Shown: positions 25,058-32,561, numbered from the stretch's first letter. The stretch: 41,523 nt of DNA from a bacterium (GCA_017431625.1 JAFRKQ010000023.1:1-41523), one strand, 5' to 3'. Numbers and translations: made by a program. Notes: generated from the sequence alone by a model not told the origin.

Positions 25058-25879
25058 TTAGCGAACGAAAATTTTACTCAAAAGCCAAAAGAGTATGAAG
25101 ACAAATAAATTAACCAAAATGATTGCGGCTCCGGTACTGACGTTGTAGACATATGACAAATAAAGACCGATTATAAATGACAGCACGCCAATTGTGGCCG
25201 CACTGATAATCGTGGCACGAAAAGAGCGACACCACCACATCGCAGTTGTGGCGGGAAAAATAATAATACTACTGATGAGCATCACGCCCATCATGCGCAT
25301 ACCGATGACGATTGTCACGGCGGTCAAAATGGCGATGACATTGGTGTAGAGAGTCATATTGAGACCAGTGGCACGAGCAAAATCTTCATCAAAAGTTAGC
25401 AAAAAAAGTTTGCGGTAGTAGATGATAAATAAAACCAAAATGACGATACAGGCGGCCACACTCAGATAGACATCATTGGCCTGTATGGCGAGAATACTAC
25501 CAAACATAAAGCTGTGAGTATCGAGATTGAGACCAGGGGTCAATGAGGTGACGGCGACACCTAATGCCAAGGCAGAACTAGAGATTAAGGCAATCGCGCT
25601 GTCACTTTTGAGATGACTGTGGCGATCTAGCCGCAACAAAATAATCGCTGCCAGAGCGACACCAGGTATAGCGACATATAAGGGAGCAGTCAAGCCAAGG
25701 GCACTGGCCAGTGATACAATCCCAAAGCCCACGTGTGAGAGACCATCGCCAATCAGACTGTAACGCTTGAGGACCAAAATGACGCCCAAAAGAGAAGCAC
25801 ACAAACTCACCAGTATCCCCACGACAAAAGCCCGCTGGATAAAAGCGTGAGCCAGCATTTCCCACCACACCGCTAACAT
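25058..25879 (-). CDS. znuB: Metal ABC transporter permease (ZnuB/ABC-3 family)
   Basis: 273 residues with about eight membrane segments, the normal size for this family. It forms the membrane channel for divalent metal import. The family signatures include AFVVGILVSLCASLLGVILVLKRYSLIGDGLSHVGFG (about 15-50) and TVVIGMRMMGVMLISSIIIFPATTA in the central part. The ATG at 25879 has AAAGGAG five bases upstream inside the preceding ATPase gene, whose stop overlaps the start by seven bases. It is the last gene of the fur operon. Metal specificity cannot be read from the permease. Confidence 0.92.
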   Translation of the reverse strand: MLAVWWEMLAHAFIQRAFVVGILVSLCASLLGVILVLKRYSLIGDGLSHVGFGIVSLASALGLTAPLYVAIPGVALAAIILLRLDRHSHLKSDSAIALISSSALALGVAVTSLTPGLNLDTHSFMFGSILAIQANDVYLSVAACIVILVLFIIYYRKLFLLTFDEDFARATGLNMTLYTNVIAILTAVTIVIGMRMMGVMLISSIIIFPATTAMWWCRSFRATIISAATIGVLSFIIGLYLSYVYNVSTGAAIILVNLFVFILFWLLSKIFVR

Positions 25880-26562
25880 TTTACTCTCCTTTCGGTAAAG
25901 GTTGTGGCTGGCGCGTCAGCGACTATCCGACCAGACTCCAACTTGATAATTCGCGTGGCTATGGGCAAAAGGTGGGTAACGTCATGACCGACAATGATGA
26001 TTGTCGACTGGTGTTGGTGCCAATCCCGCATTAGGTCATAAAAATTTTTACTCGTGTGCTCATCAAGATGATTGGTGGGCTCGTCAAATAAATACACGCT
26101 CGCTTGACAACAAAGGGCCCGCGCGATCAGGGCGCGCTGTTGCTGACCACCAGATAGAGACAAAAAGCGTTCTCGCGCGAGCGCGGCGAGTCCCATTTTG
26201 TCAAGCATGATTTGGGCGCGAGCGCGATCGTCGTTGCTAGCAAAAATTCTTTGGGGGTGATTGCCAATTGTGCCCGACAAGACCACTTCCATGACGGTAG
26301 CCGGGAAATTACTAGCCAGATTATGCGTCTGGGCGACAAAACCAATTTGGCCAGTGACATCAATCGTGCCGGTGTAATTTTTGATCAAGCCTGCCAGACA
26401 CTTAAGCAAGCTACTTTTGCCCGAGCCATTGGCACCAATAATACCCACTAGCTCGCCTGGTAAAATTTGCAAATTAATGTTGTCAAGTACTTGGTGTTTG
26501 GGCACATAGCTCAGTGACAAATTGTTGACGCTGATGATGGGTGTAGGTAGTTTTTTGGTCAT
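25873..26562 (-). CDS. znuC: Metal ABC transporter ATPase (ZnuC-like)
   Basis: 229 residues. It hydrolyses ATP to drive metal uptake. Walker A GANGSGKS (43-50), Q-loop GFVAQTHN (about 73-80), signature LSGGQQQR (about 136-143), Walker B VYLFDEPTNHLD (about 156-167) and the switch His in VGHDV (about 186-190) are all intact. The start is ATG 26562, four bases after the stop of the binding-protein gene. A TATAAT sits there too, but it overlaps the stop and may be chance. Overlaps the permease gene by seven bases. Confidence 0.93.
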   Translation of the reverse strand: MTKKLPTPIISVNNLSLSYVPKHQVLDNINLQILPGELVGIIGANGSGKSSLLKCLAGLIKNYTGTIDVTGQIGFVAQTHNLASNFPATVMEVVLSGTIGNHPQRIFASNDDRARAQIMLDKMGLAALARERFLSLSGGQQQRALIARALCCQASVYLFDEPTNHLDEHTSKNFYDLMRDWHQHQSTIIIVGHDVTHLLPIATRIIKLESGRIVADAPATTFTERRVKC

Positions 26563-26566
26563 ACTA

Positions 26567-27550
26567 TTATAATAGAGCGGCTCGTAAAACGTCGAGATTG
26601 CGTGTCATCAGACTCACCCAAGTTTCGCCGCGGGCAAAATCATCCAAGCTAATATTATGCAAACTCTGGATTTGGCGGGGTGTGCAAGTACCCAGATCGC
26701 GACAGATAGTCTGTGCTAAGGTCCCGGGATTGAGCTCGAGGTATAAAACCACCGGGATGTCTTCAATCTGGACGCGTTTTTCGAGGGTGGCCAGCGTTTT
26801 GGCAGTAGGCTCGGACTCGCTACTGCAACCCGCGAAAACGGCACTCACTTTTAGGCCGTAATAGTTAATAAAATATTGCATGGGCATTTTGTCAGCAAAA
26901 ACTAAGCGGTCGCGTACCCGGGCAGTCACGAGTGCTTGTATCTGCTGATCGACAGTTTGGATTTGGTCAATGTAGTCACGCGCATTGGTTTGATAACGAT
27001 CGCAACTGGTGGGGTTTAAAGTGCACATTTCTGGTGTCAAAGTCTGTATCATCGCTATCGCATTGTCGGGCGCAGTCCAGATATGTTCATCAAAACCGCC
27101 CTCTGACTCGTCTTCGTCTTCGGGCTGCATATCGTCGATTTCTTGTTCTGGCTTGGTAGTGACAAAGTCTGAGATTTTAAGGACGCGCGCCGGCCGATGG
27201 TCGCTACTGGCCAAAATGCCATCAGCCCAATTTTCCATCGTGCCGCCGATGTAAACAAAAAGGTCTGCTTGCTGGACGGCGAGTATATCTTGGGGGGTGG
27301 GGTCAAAAGTGTGAGCGTCTTTGCCTGGGCCCAAAAGAAATTGCAAATTTACCTGCTCATCGTCGCCAATAATCGCGCGCAAAAAATCATAACTGGCAAA
27401 ATTACTAGCAACAACACTGAGACGTGGGGTGGTACCATTTGGTGGTGCGACCGGGATTGACCGGGGTTGGTGGCCATTGATAAGCACCAAAAGTCCGAGC
27501 AAAATCAAGACTGTGAGCAAACAACTAAAAAAAATTTTTTGGGGCCACAT
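26567..27550 (-). CDS. znuA: Metal ABC transporter substrate-binding protein (ZnuA/TroA family)
   Basis: 327 residues; captures divalent metal outside the membrane. An N-terminal membrane anchor (FFSCLLTVLILLGLLVLI) takes the place of a cleaved lipobox. Family motifs: VVASNFASYDFLRAIIGDD, first-ligand region PGKDAHTFDPTPQD, second-ligand DEHIWTAPDNA, then VFADKMPMQYFINYYGL and AGCSSESEPT. In classical ZnuA the third region begins with His; here it is Asp, as in a Firmicutes-type branch, so zinc, manganese or iron are all possible. The acidic stretch before DEHIW (MQPEDEDESEGGFDEHI) replaces the usual His-rich loop. Start is ATG 27550 behind AAAGG, sharing one base with the fur stop; an upstream in-frame codon at 27583 would lie inside fur. 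Confidence 0.88.
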   Translation of the reverse strand: MWPQKIFFSCLLTVLILLGLLVLINGHQPRSIPVAPPNGTTPRLSVVASNFASYDFLRAIIGDDEQVNLQFLLGPGKDAHTFDPTPQDILAVQQADLFVYIGGTMENWADGILASSDHRPARVLKISDFVTTKPEQEIDDMQPEDEDESEGGFDEHIWTAPDNAIAMIQTLTPEMCTLNPTSCDRYQTNARDYIDQIQTVDQQIQALVTARVRDRLVFADKMPMQYFINYYGLKVSAVFAGCSSESEPTAKTLATLEKRVQIEDIPVVLYLELNPGTLAQTICRDLGTCTPRQIQSLHNISLDDFARGETWVSLMTRNLDVLRAALL

Positions 27551-27945
27551 TAGCAGCCTTTCCGGCGACGACAGTGACGACAAATGCCGGCGATCGTGGC
27601 CTCATTGTTGATAATAAAACCGTGATCCATTGCCAAATGGCGGGCAATGGCGAGAAGTTCTGGACACTCAAGGTGAATGATTTGGTGACAATGATCACAC
27701 TGAAAGTGAAAATGTGAATGACAATCGGGTGCGGCGTATTGGTAGTATTTGGTGCGCTCTCTGGTGTCGGTACGGACAAGACCTAATTCCTCTAGGTCAT
27801 TGAGTCGGCGATGAACAGAGGCGATGCCCACTTTATAGCCGTCGTCTGCCAACGCTTCACAGATTTGTTGACAACTAAAAAATTCATGAGCGTGAGTGTA
27901 TAAAAAATCATCAATAATTTGCTTAGTTTTGGTTTGGTAGTTCAT
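27550..27945 (-). CDS. fur: Fur-family metal-dependent repressor
   Basis: 131 residues, slightly short for Fur (about 140-150). It binds DNA as a dimer when loaded with metal. The N-terminal winged helix has SVHRRLNDLEELGLVRTD (about 43-60). The metal region is HSHFHFQCDHC (76-86), and a second Cys pair, CRHC (122-125), completes a structural zinc site. Start is ATG 27945: a TTG at 28005 would lie upstream of the promoter. The operator overlaps the promoter, so autoregulation is very likely. The gene leads the znuACB-like operon (fur stop and next ATG share a base). Fur against Zur cannot be decided from the protein, but the box is of Fur type. Confidence 0.9.
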   Translation of the reverse strand: MNYQTKTKQIIDDFLYTHAHEFFSCQQICEALADDGYKVGIASVHRRLNDLEELGLVRTDTRERTKYYQYAAPDCHSHFHFQCDHCHQIIHLECPELLAIARHLAMDHGFIINNEATIAGICRHCRRRKGC

Positions 27946-27957
27946 ACATGTTTTCTC

Positions 27958-27980
27958 AAATTGATAATGATTATCAATTT
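27958..27980. promoter_or_regulatory. Fur box over the fur operon promoter
   Basis: The core TGATAATGATTATCA matches the 7-1-7 Fur consensus TGATAATNATTATCA exactly and lies within a perfect 23-bp palindrome (11-base arms, central G). It overlaps the -10 and transcription start region of the fur promoter, as an autorepressor site should. Confidence 0.88.
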
Positions 27981-28005
27981 TATCACAAAAGGTTATTTTT
28001 GTCAA
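27977..28005 (-). promoter_or_regulatory. Promoter of the fur-metal transporter operon
   Basis: Minus strand TTGACA (28005-28000), 17-base spacer ending TGTGA, TAAAAT (27982-27977). The expected start near 27970 gives a leader of about 25 bases before ATG 27945. Confidence 0.85.
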
Positions 28006-28070
28006 GAGTAAATGTATTTTCCCAGGCAGAAAAGAATTATTAACGACAGTCGACTATTTTGACGTGTTTT

Positions 28071-28099
28071 TTGAATTTGATAATGACTATCAAATTCAA
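28071..28099. promoter_or_regulatory. Second Fur-box-like palindrome, overlapping a stop codon
   Basis: Twelve-base arms TTGAATTTGATA and TATCAAATTCAA flank ATGAC; the core TGATAATGACTATCA differs from the Fur consensus by one base. It overlaps the stop codon (28096-28098) of the DUF3592-like gene and lies about 65 bp upstream of the fur -35. It may be an auxiliary operator or an mRNA 3' hairpin. Confidence 0.65.
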
Positions 28100-28575
28100 A
28101 TTGCACTTGACGTTTGTTGGCGGTCGCTTGAAGTGTTATCTTGGCTTTCGGATTGACCGCGCTTTTGCCAAAAAAGGATAATGCCGGCTACAATAAAGAT
28201 AGCGCCAAAGCCACTTAGTGCCCAAGGACCAATGGGGTTGGGATCAATGATTTGATTGGGATTTTGCGGATTGTACTGGATATTGATTTGCTCACCGATT
28301 TCGTAAGCCTGCTGACCTTCGGCCAGTGTGGTCGTGTAAGTCTGACCATCGACTTGATACTCGATTGTAGGAGTAATCCGATCAGGATCACTGGTTTCCA
28401 TACCAGGAAAAACCATCACGTCAGTCACGATGGCGGTAGCGGGAGTATAGCTTTGTTGGTGGAAATGAGCAACCACACCAAAGACGACAAAAATCAGACC
28501 GGCAATGATACTGATTGGTGGCGCCCAACGCGTCAGTGTAGGATTATTGATTTCAATAGTTTTGTTGTTTTGCAT
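28096..28575 (-). CDS. DUF3592-like two-pass membrane protein
   Basis: 159 residues. Two membrane segments (about 17-38 and 117-137) flank an outer beta-rich domain of about 75 residues with the pattern ATAIVTDVMVFPG...ITPTIEYQVDGQTYTTTLAEG...YEIGEQINIQYNPQNPNQI, characteristic of DUF3592 (a small SH3/OB-like domain following 'ta.V'). A hydrophilic Ser/Gln tail ends it. Function unknown. TTGACT-17-TACAAT at 28610-28582 lies six bases before the ATG, so the mRNA is probably leaderless. It reads toward fur, about 90 bases ahead of the fur promoter, with a palindrome between them. Confidence 0.8.
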   Translation of the reverse strand: MQNNKTIEINNPTLTRWAPPISIIAGLIFVVFGVVAHFHQQSYTPATAIVTDVMVFPGMETSDPDRITPTIEYQVDGQTYTTTLAEGQQAYEIGEQINIQYNPQNPNQIIDPNPIGPWALSGFGAIFIVAGIILFWQKRGQSESQDNTSSDRQQTSSAI

Positions 28576-28581
28576 GAGTGG

Positions 28582-28610
28582 ATTGTAACAGTTGTTTGTA
28601 TTTTAGTCAA
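28582..28610 (-). promoter_or_regulatory. Promoter of the DUF3592-like gene
   Basis: Minus strand TTGACT (28610-28605), 17-base spacer, TACAAT (28587-28582), six bases before ATG 28575. A good example of the near-leaderless design in this window. Confidence 0.8.
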
Positions 28611-28664
28611 GAGTCAATCTTGGGTCGGGCATTGTCGCTAGTGAATATTATTGTCGTCATCAAC

Positions 28665-28698
28665 TCCCCAAAAGTGGCCTATTGACCACTTTTGGGGA
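28665..28698. repeat. Perfect 13-bp inverted repeat
   Basis: TCCCCAAAAGTGG (28665-28677), eight-base loop, CCACTTTTGGGGA (28686-28698). It lies between the DUF3592 promoter and the 33-bp repeat array. It could be an operator or a hairpin that insulates the array; no U-tract follows on either strand. Confidence 0.6.
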
Positions 28699-28723
28699 AA
28701 ACAATGATCCAATAGTGAAAAAC

Positions 28724-29017
28724 TTGCATTTTTGTTGGCAAAGTGGGCATAAAAAGTTGCAATTTCAATCTAAGAGTGGGCATAAAAAGTTGCAATTTCA
28801 ATCTAAGAGTGGGCATAAAAAGTTGCAATTTCAATCTAAAAGTGGGCATAAAAAGTTGCAGATTGTTTATCTTATGCCTGTAAATAGCTATCGATAACTT
28901 TATGGCTATTAATTAAAAAAAAGTTGCATTTTATCTATAATTGTGAGCAGAAAAATTGTCTTTTTTAATGTAAAAATCACCATAAAAACTTGCAATTTTA
29001 TAAAAAAGTGATATAAT
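28724..29017 (+). repeat. Phased 33-bp repeat array ending in the ATPase promoter
   Basis: Units starting with TTGCA or TTGTC at 28724, 28757, 28790, 28823 and 28856, then after a 69-base diverged stretch at 28925, 28957 and 28990. Units at 28757, 28790 and 28823 are nearly identical, with TTGCAATTTCAATCTAA then AGTGGGCATAAAAAG. The last unit, TTGCAATTT...AAGTGATATAAT, includes the extended -10 of the ATPase gene (29012-29017), with TTGCAA in the -35 position. A 216-base open frame across the repeats is not taken as a gene. Confidence 0.85.
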
Positions 29018-29024
29018 AGTCAGT

Positions 29025-30341
29025 ATGTTGCAACGCAAGATCACTAAAGTACTACAAGCCTGGAAACAAGAAACTCATAAACCGTGTCTTTTAATCAGGG
29101 GAGCCAGGCAAGTGGGCAAGACTTTCATCGTTGATGAGTTTGCTCGTGCCAATTATCCCCACTATATTTATATCAATTTTGAACTATCACCAGAGCATAA
29201 AGAAATCTTTCGTCAGGGAAATTTGGATTTTGACACTATTCGCATTCAACTTGAATCATTTTTCCCTGATGTCAAAATTGTCCGCGGTCAGACACTATTG
29301 TTTTTGGATGAAATCCAAGCATGCCCCCAAGCCCGCACGGCTCTCAAAAGTTTAGCCCTTGACGGTACTTTGGATGTTATTGCCTCAGGTTCGCTTCTGG
29401 GACTGTATTATAAAGATGTTTCTTCGTATCCAGTTGGCTATGAACGAGCCCTAGACATGTATCCTTTAGACTTTGAGGAATACTTATGGGCTATTGGTGT
29501 ATCGACGCAAGTGATTAACAACTTGCATCGCCACTTTATTTTGGGACAAGCCTTACCCACAGCTCTAATCAAAAAAATGAGTGAGTATTTCCGCGATTAT
29601 ATCCTCGTAGGTGGTATGCCGGCAGCAGTAAATGAATTTATTCGGCAAAAAAGTTTTGTCAGTGTGCGTACTATCCAAACACAAATTTTGGAAGCTTACA
29701 AAACGGATGTTGTTAAATATGCCTCCACTCCAGACAAGGGTAAAATTATCAAAACGTTTGCAAGTATTCCGGCTCAATTGGCGCGTAAAAATAAAAAGTT
29801 TCTCTTTTCACAAATTGACGCTCAGGATGATCACGCGAGTGAGCGAAAGTACATTTCCGCCCTTTTGTGGTTGCAGGATGCGGGGATTATTAACTATTGT
29901 TACAATTTGTCAGAACCAGCTTTACCTTTGGCAGTTAACAAAAGACTTGAGGCTTACAAGATCTATTTGCGTGACACTGGTCTGCTTTTGGCAATGTTAG
30001 ATCGTGATATCAGTCAGTCGATTCTTCATTATAATTGGACAGTTAATGAAGGGATGATTTTGGAAAATATTTTCGCCCAAGAAATTATCAGTCGTTACGG
30101 CGAACTGACTTACTTTGAACGGAAAAGTCGACTAGAAATTGATTTTATTATGAATATCAATGGCATAGTAACGGCGATAGAAGTTAAATCCGGTCACAAT
30201 CGTCAAGCGAAGTCTTTGCAATCAATCAAGGATAATTATCCTAGTGTTCGGCGTTGGATCAAGTTTGAGCCAGACATAAATCTAACGCGTGATGAAAAAG
30301 ATATTGAGCATTATCCTTTATTTATGGCGATGTTTTTGTAG
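29025..30341 (+). CDS. AAA_14/DUF4143 ATPase
   Basis: 438 residues. An N-terminal AAA+ ATPase domain has Walker A GARQVGKT (26-33) and Walker B LLFLDEIQ (91-98), with sensor-like DVIASGSLLG (about 114-123). The C-terminal DUF4143 region carries a PD-(D/E)XK-like nuclease pattern: FERKSRLEIDFI (about 364-375) and AIEVKSG (about 384-390). Family members are common in bacteria and archaea, often several per genome, and their role is unsettled; links with DNA processing or toxin-like functions have been suggested. TGATATAAT is seven bases before ATG 29025 and no Shine-Dalgarno sequence is present. The repeat array upstream points to specific regulation. Codon use is A/T-rich. Confidence 0.92.
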   Translation: MLQRKITKVLQAWKQETHKPCLLIRGARQVGKTFIVDEFARANYPHYIYINFELSPEHKEIFRQGNLDFDTIRIQLESFFPDVKIVRGQTLLFLDEIQACPQARTALKSLALDGTLDVIASGSLLGLYYKDVSSYPVGYERALDMYPLDFEEYLWAIGVSTQVINNLHRHFILGQALPTALIKKMSEYFRDYILVGGMPAAVNEFIRQKSFVSVRTIQTQILEAYKTDVVKYASTPDKGKIIKTFASIPAQLARKNKKFLFSQIDAQDDHASERKYISALLWLQDAGIINYCYNLSEPALPLAVNKRLEAYKIYLRDTGLLLAMLDRDISQSILHYNWTVNEGMILENIFAQEIISRYGELTYFERKSRLEIDFIMNINGIVTAIEVKSGHNRQAKSLQSIKDNYPSVRRWIKFEPDINLTRDEKDIEHYPLFMAMFL

Positions 30342-30397
30342 GGACGAACGCAAAAAATATTTCGCCCCATCATGAAACTCAAGCTGGCTAACGATTT

Positions 30398-30426
30398 GTC
30401 AATTTGATAATGACTATCAAATTGAC
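30398..30426. promoter_or_regulatory. Third Fur-box-like palindrome, between convergent genes
   Basis: Twelve-base arms GTCAATTTGATA and TATCAAATTGAC around ATGAC. The core is identical to the one at 28071. It lies 57 bases after the ATPase stop and before the terminator of the convergent C39-like gene, where no promoter is needed. CTTTTGCC follows on the plus strand, so it may act as a hairpin terminator. Confidence 0.65.
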
Positions 30427-30435
30427 TTTTGCCGC

Positions 30436-30460
30436 AAAAAAGCCCACTATGAAAGTGGGC
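30436..30460 (-). terminator. Rho-independent terminator of the C39-like lipoprotein gene
   Basis: Minus strand: GCCCACT, five-base loop, AGTGGGC and then TTTTTT (stem 30460-30442, T-run 30441-30436). It lies 27 bases past the stop. Confidence 0.85.
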
Positions 30461-30486
30461 CAAGTCGCAGCTTGGTGGACGGTAGG

Positions 30487-31275
30487 CTACGGATAAGCGA
30501 TGATGTAGGTGTGCTGGTAGGGCTCGACCTTGCCCGCACACAGACCTTCATGCCACTCGTAGAAAAATTGTTCCATACCGACAGTGAAGTAGCCGTCCTG
30601 ATAATGATCAGTGGTGTCGTAGGGATCAGCCATGATCAAGACGTCGTCAGAACTACTTTCCGTCCCCATAGTGTCGATACCAATGATCGCTTCCCAGTGG
30701 CCATTCCAGCGCGTCCAGTTGACGATAATCGGGCGACCAGCGGCCAACTGCTCACGCGCAAAAGCACTAAACTCATCAGTGTCAGCAAAACGAGTCTGGG
30801 TAGAGACGTGAGCATCTACGTGCCAGCCGAGACGTACAAAGTAATCGCGCAGATTCTCCACGGTTGTACCGACAGTATCATTGGTGTCTACTTCAACGGC
30901 TATCTCTGGTTCGGTGATAGTCTTGACACCATAATGATACAAGACCATCAAAATTGTTGCGGGTCCGCAATTAACCTCGGTCGTTTGCTGGTAGGTGGCA
31001 AACCGAGGAATAATCGTGAGCCGATCGGTAGAATGTCGCTCATACCAGTTGTGATTGGTCGGGAAATACTCCGAGTCCAGGTGATCATTGCTGTGATCGT
31101 AGCCAGCAGCTCCGCCCAACTCAATACCCTCTGGATAGGGGATAGTGTGATCAACTGACTCCGGAGGTGTAGTCGCCGCGGGCAAAGCGGTACTACTGCC
31201 ACCACAACCCACGCTCACCAGCACTGCACTCAAAACGAACAAAGCGACGATCGGTAAAAACTTTTTACTTTTCAT
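30487..31275 (-). CDS. C39-like papain-fold peptidase lipoprotein
   Basis: 262 residues. A signal peptide ends in a lipobox-like VSVGC with Cys24, so it is probably a membrane lipoprotein. The catalytic domain (about 88-255) has Cys103 in EVNCGPATILMVLYHYG, His193 in WNGHWEAIIGID and Asp217 in MADPYD, the three residues expected for a papain/C39-like fold. Proteins of this type cleave peptides or act as amidases; the substrate is unknown. ATG 31275 has a strong AGGAGG site and a structured leader of about 80 bases (CTAAGC/GCTTAG hairpin, 31330-31347). TATAAT is at 31368-31363. The leader and strong ribosome binding site differ from most host genes, suggesting acquisition. Confidence 0.82.
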   Translation of the reverse strand: MKSKKFLPIVALFVLSAVLVSVGCGGSSTALPAATTPPESVDHTIPYPEGIELGGAAGYDHSNDHLDSEYFPTNHNWYERHSTDRLTIIPRFATYQQTTEVNCGPATILMVLYHYGVKTITEPEIAVEVDTNDTVGTTVENLRDYFVRLGWHVDAHVSTQTRFADTDEFSAFAREQLAAGRPIIVNWTRWNGHWEAIIGIDTMGTESSSDDVLIMADPYDTTDHYQDGYFTVGMEQFFYEWHEGLCAGKVEPYQHTYIIAYP

Positions 31276-31432
31276 GTTTTATTCCTCCTAAATTTAAAAC
31301 AATTAGTGTCACCAAGCTGTTAAAGAACGCTAAGCGTTACAGCTTAGTATTACTGATAGTGTATTATACTACCTTTAAGTGAAGAAAACGAATGCAATTT
31401 GGGTAAATGTCAGGGGGAGTCTAATTTTTCGC

Positions 31433-31471
31433 CTTTCTCCAATTTGATAATGATTATCAAATTGGAGAAAG
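31433..31471. promoter_or_regulatory. Fourth Fur-box palindrome, 19-bp perfect arms
   Basis: Arms CTTTCTCCAATTTGATAAT (31433-31451) and its exact complement (31453-31471) around one G; the core TGATAATGATTATCA matches the Fur consensus exactly. It lies in the divergent region between the C39-like gene (minus) and the 31572 gene (plus), 15 bases before the latter's -35. Confidence 0.8.
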
Positions 31472-31485
31472 TGCCAAATTCACTC

Positions 31486-31514
31486 TTGACAAAACTTTTA
31501 CAATTTGCTATAAC
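31486..31514 (+). promoter_or_regulatory. Promoter of the 31572 gene
   Basis: TTGACA (31486-31491), 17-base spacer, TATAAC (31509-31514); leader of about 50 bases to the ATG. It is adjacent to the Fur-box palindrome, so iron-dependent control is plausible. Confidence 0.75.
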
Positions 31515-31571
31515 AAACCATAGTATATTGTGACTGGGTAAGAGTCAACACAAAGATGAAAAAAGGAATCT

Positions 31572-32417
31572 ATGCAAAAAAATAAACTGATAGTGATTAG
31601 CGGCGTGATAGCGACGCTTTTGGTTGTTTGTGTAGTTGGTTGTCTGCTGGCCAAAAAGAAAGCCTCGACTCCACCCGATGATAATCTCACACCACCGGCT
31701 GTGGCCATGCCAACGAGTGCCCCTGATGCATCACCTGTGGCGATGATACCGCCTACAGATACTAGTCTAGCCGGCCAGTGGCAAGATACGATCAGCCAGC
31801 GTGCTAGTATGAGTATCGCGGCAACCGGCGACAATCAATATCAGGTGGACATTTATTGGTCTAGCAGTGCTAGCGAAATGTCACACTGGACTTTTGCGGG
31901 GACGTTTGACGTAGCCAATAATTCTTTGACATACACCGACGGCACGTACATTGTAGAGACGACCACTGATGATGGAACCACGAGCGAAGAAATTGTCTCC
32001 ACGAGTGAGTCAGGTAGCTTGGTACTAGAGGCAGACCAATTGCGCTGGTATGATAATAGTGAGCCGGAGCGTGAAGCGCTTTTTGTCAAAGTGTCTGATT
32101 TTGCATCTCAGACCGATAGCGACGTGTCTGTGGCTCAAGAAATAGTGATGGAAGAATTCTCGCGTTTTGGTGAAGGGTTTGTGTTGGAGTCGCTCACTTA
32201 TAATCCTGAGCGGTCTCATGATCCGCAAGAGTTGGCTTATGTCAATAGTTTGGAGCGTGGTAGCTTTGATAAACTCGTGTTTTTCGATTCACTGTTTCAT
32301 ACACCGGCTAGTTTTGATGAACTGACTGCTTGGGAGCCAGATCTTGATTACACTTATACTTGGTATGTCGCTCGTGATCAAAATGGAGATTGGCAGCTAG
32401 TCACTTACGGCTATTAA
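31572..32417 (+). CDS. Membrane-anchored protein with lipocalin-like domain
   Basis: 281 residues. An N-terminal hydrophobic segment (VISGVIATLLVVCVVGCLLA, about 8-27) could be an anchor; VVGC resembles a lipobox, but hydrophobic residues continue after the Cys. A Pro/Thr/Ala linker (30-63) follows. The domain at about 66-172 has the pattern GQWQDTISQRASMSIAATG..YQVDIYWSSSASEMSHWTFAGTFD...LTYTDGTY, seen in lipocalin-like domains of Firmicutes secreted proteins. The C-terminal 100 residues are acidic and unassigned. Ribosome binding site AAAAGGA precedes the ATG. The Fur-box palindrome upstream suggests a metal-stress role; this is inference. Confidence 0.75.
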   Translation: MQKNKLIVISGVIATLLVVCVVGCLLAKKKASTPPDDNLTPPAVAMPTSAPDASPVAMIPPTDTSLAGQWQDTISQRASMSIAATGDNQYQVDIYWSSSASEMSHWTFAGTFDVANNSLTYTDGTYIVETTTDDGTTSEEIVSTSESGSLVLEADQLRWYDNSEPEREALFVKVSDFASQTDSDVSVAQEIVMEEFSRFGEGFVLESLTYNPERSHDPQELAYVNSLERGSFDKLVFFDSLFHTPASFDELTAWEPDLDYTYTWYVARDQNGDWQLVTYGY

Positions 32418-32520
32418 TAGCGCCGGCTACTAGCGTGAGTGTTCACACATTGACAACCACCCAGCGATTTCAGTTAGCTTTGCTGTCTGGGGTCGGTTTT
32501 GGGGAGACAAACGATCATTT

Positions 32521-32561
32521 TCATTTCCCAAAATCTCAAAATTTGACTTTTTGGGAAATGA
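32521..32561. repeat. 13-bp perfect inverted repeat before the flavodoxin gene
   Basis: TCATTTCCCAAAA (32521-32533), 15-base loop, TTTTGGGAAATGA (32549-32561). It lies about 30 bases upstream of the TGTGGTATAAT promoter of the 32627 gene. It could be an operator or an unusual terminator for the 31572 gene; there is no U-tract. Confidence 0.55.

Noticed and set aside
26567-26575. TATAAT just before the ABC ATPase gene
   Set aside because: It overlaps the stop of the upstream operon gene, only three bases from the ATG; more likely chance within a co-transcribed operon.
28724-28860. CRISPR array
   Set aside because: The units are tandem with no unique spacers, and no cas gene is present.
28682-28897. 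71-codon frame encoding an 11-residue repeat
   Set aside because: The protein repeat is only the 33-bp DNA array read in frame; there is no ribosome site and diverged units break the pattern.
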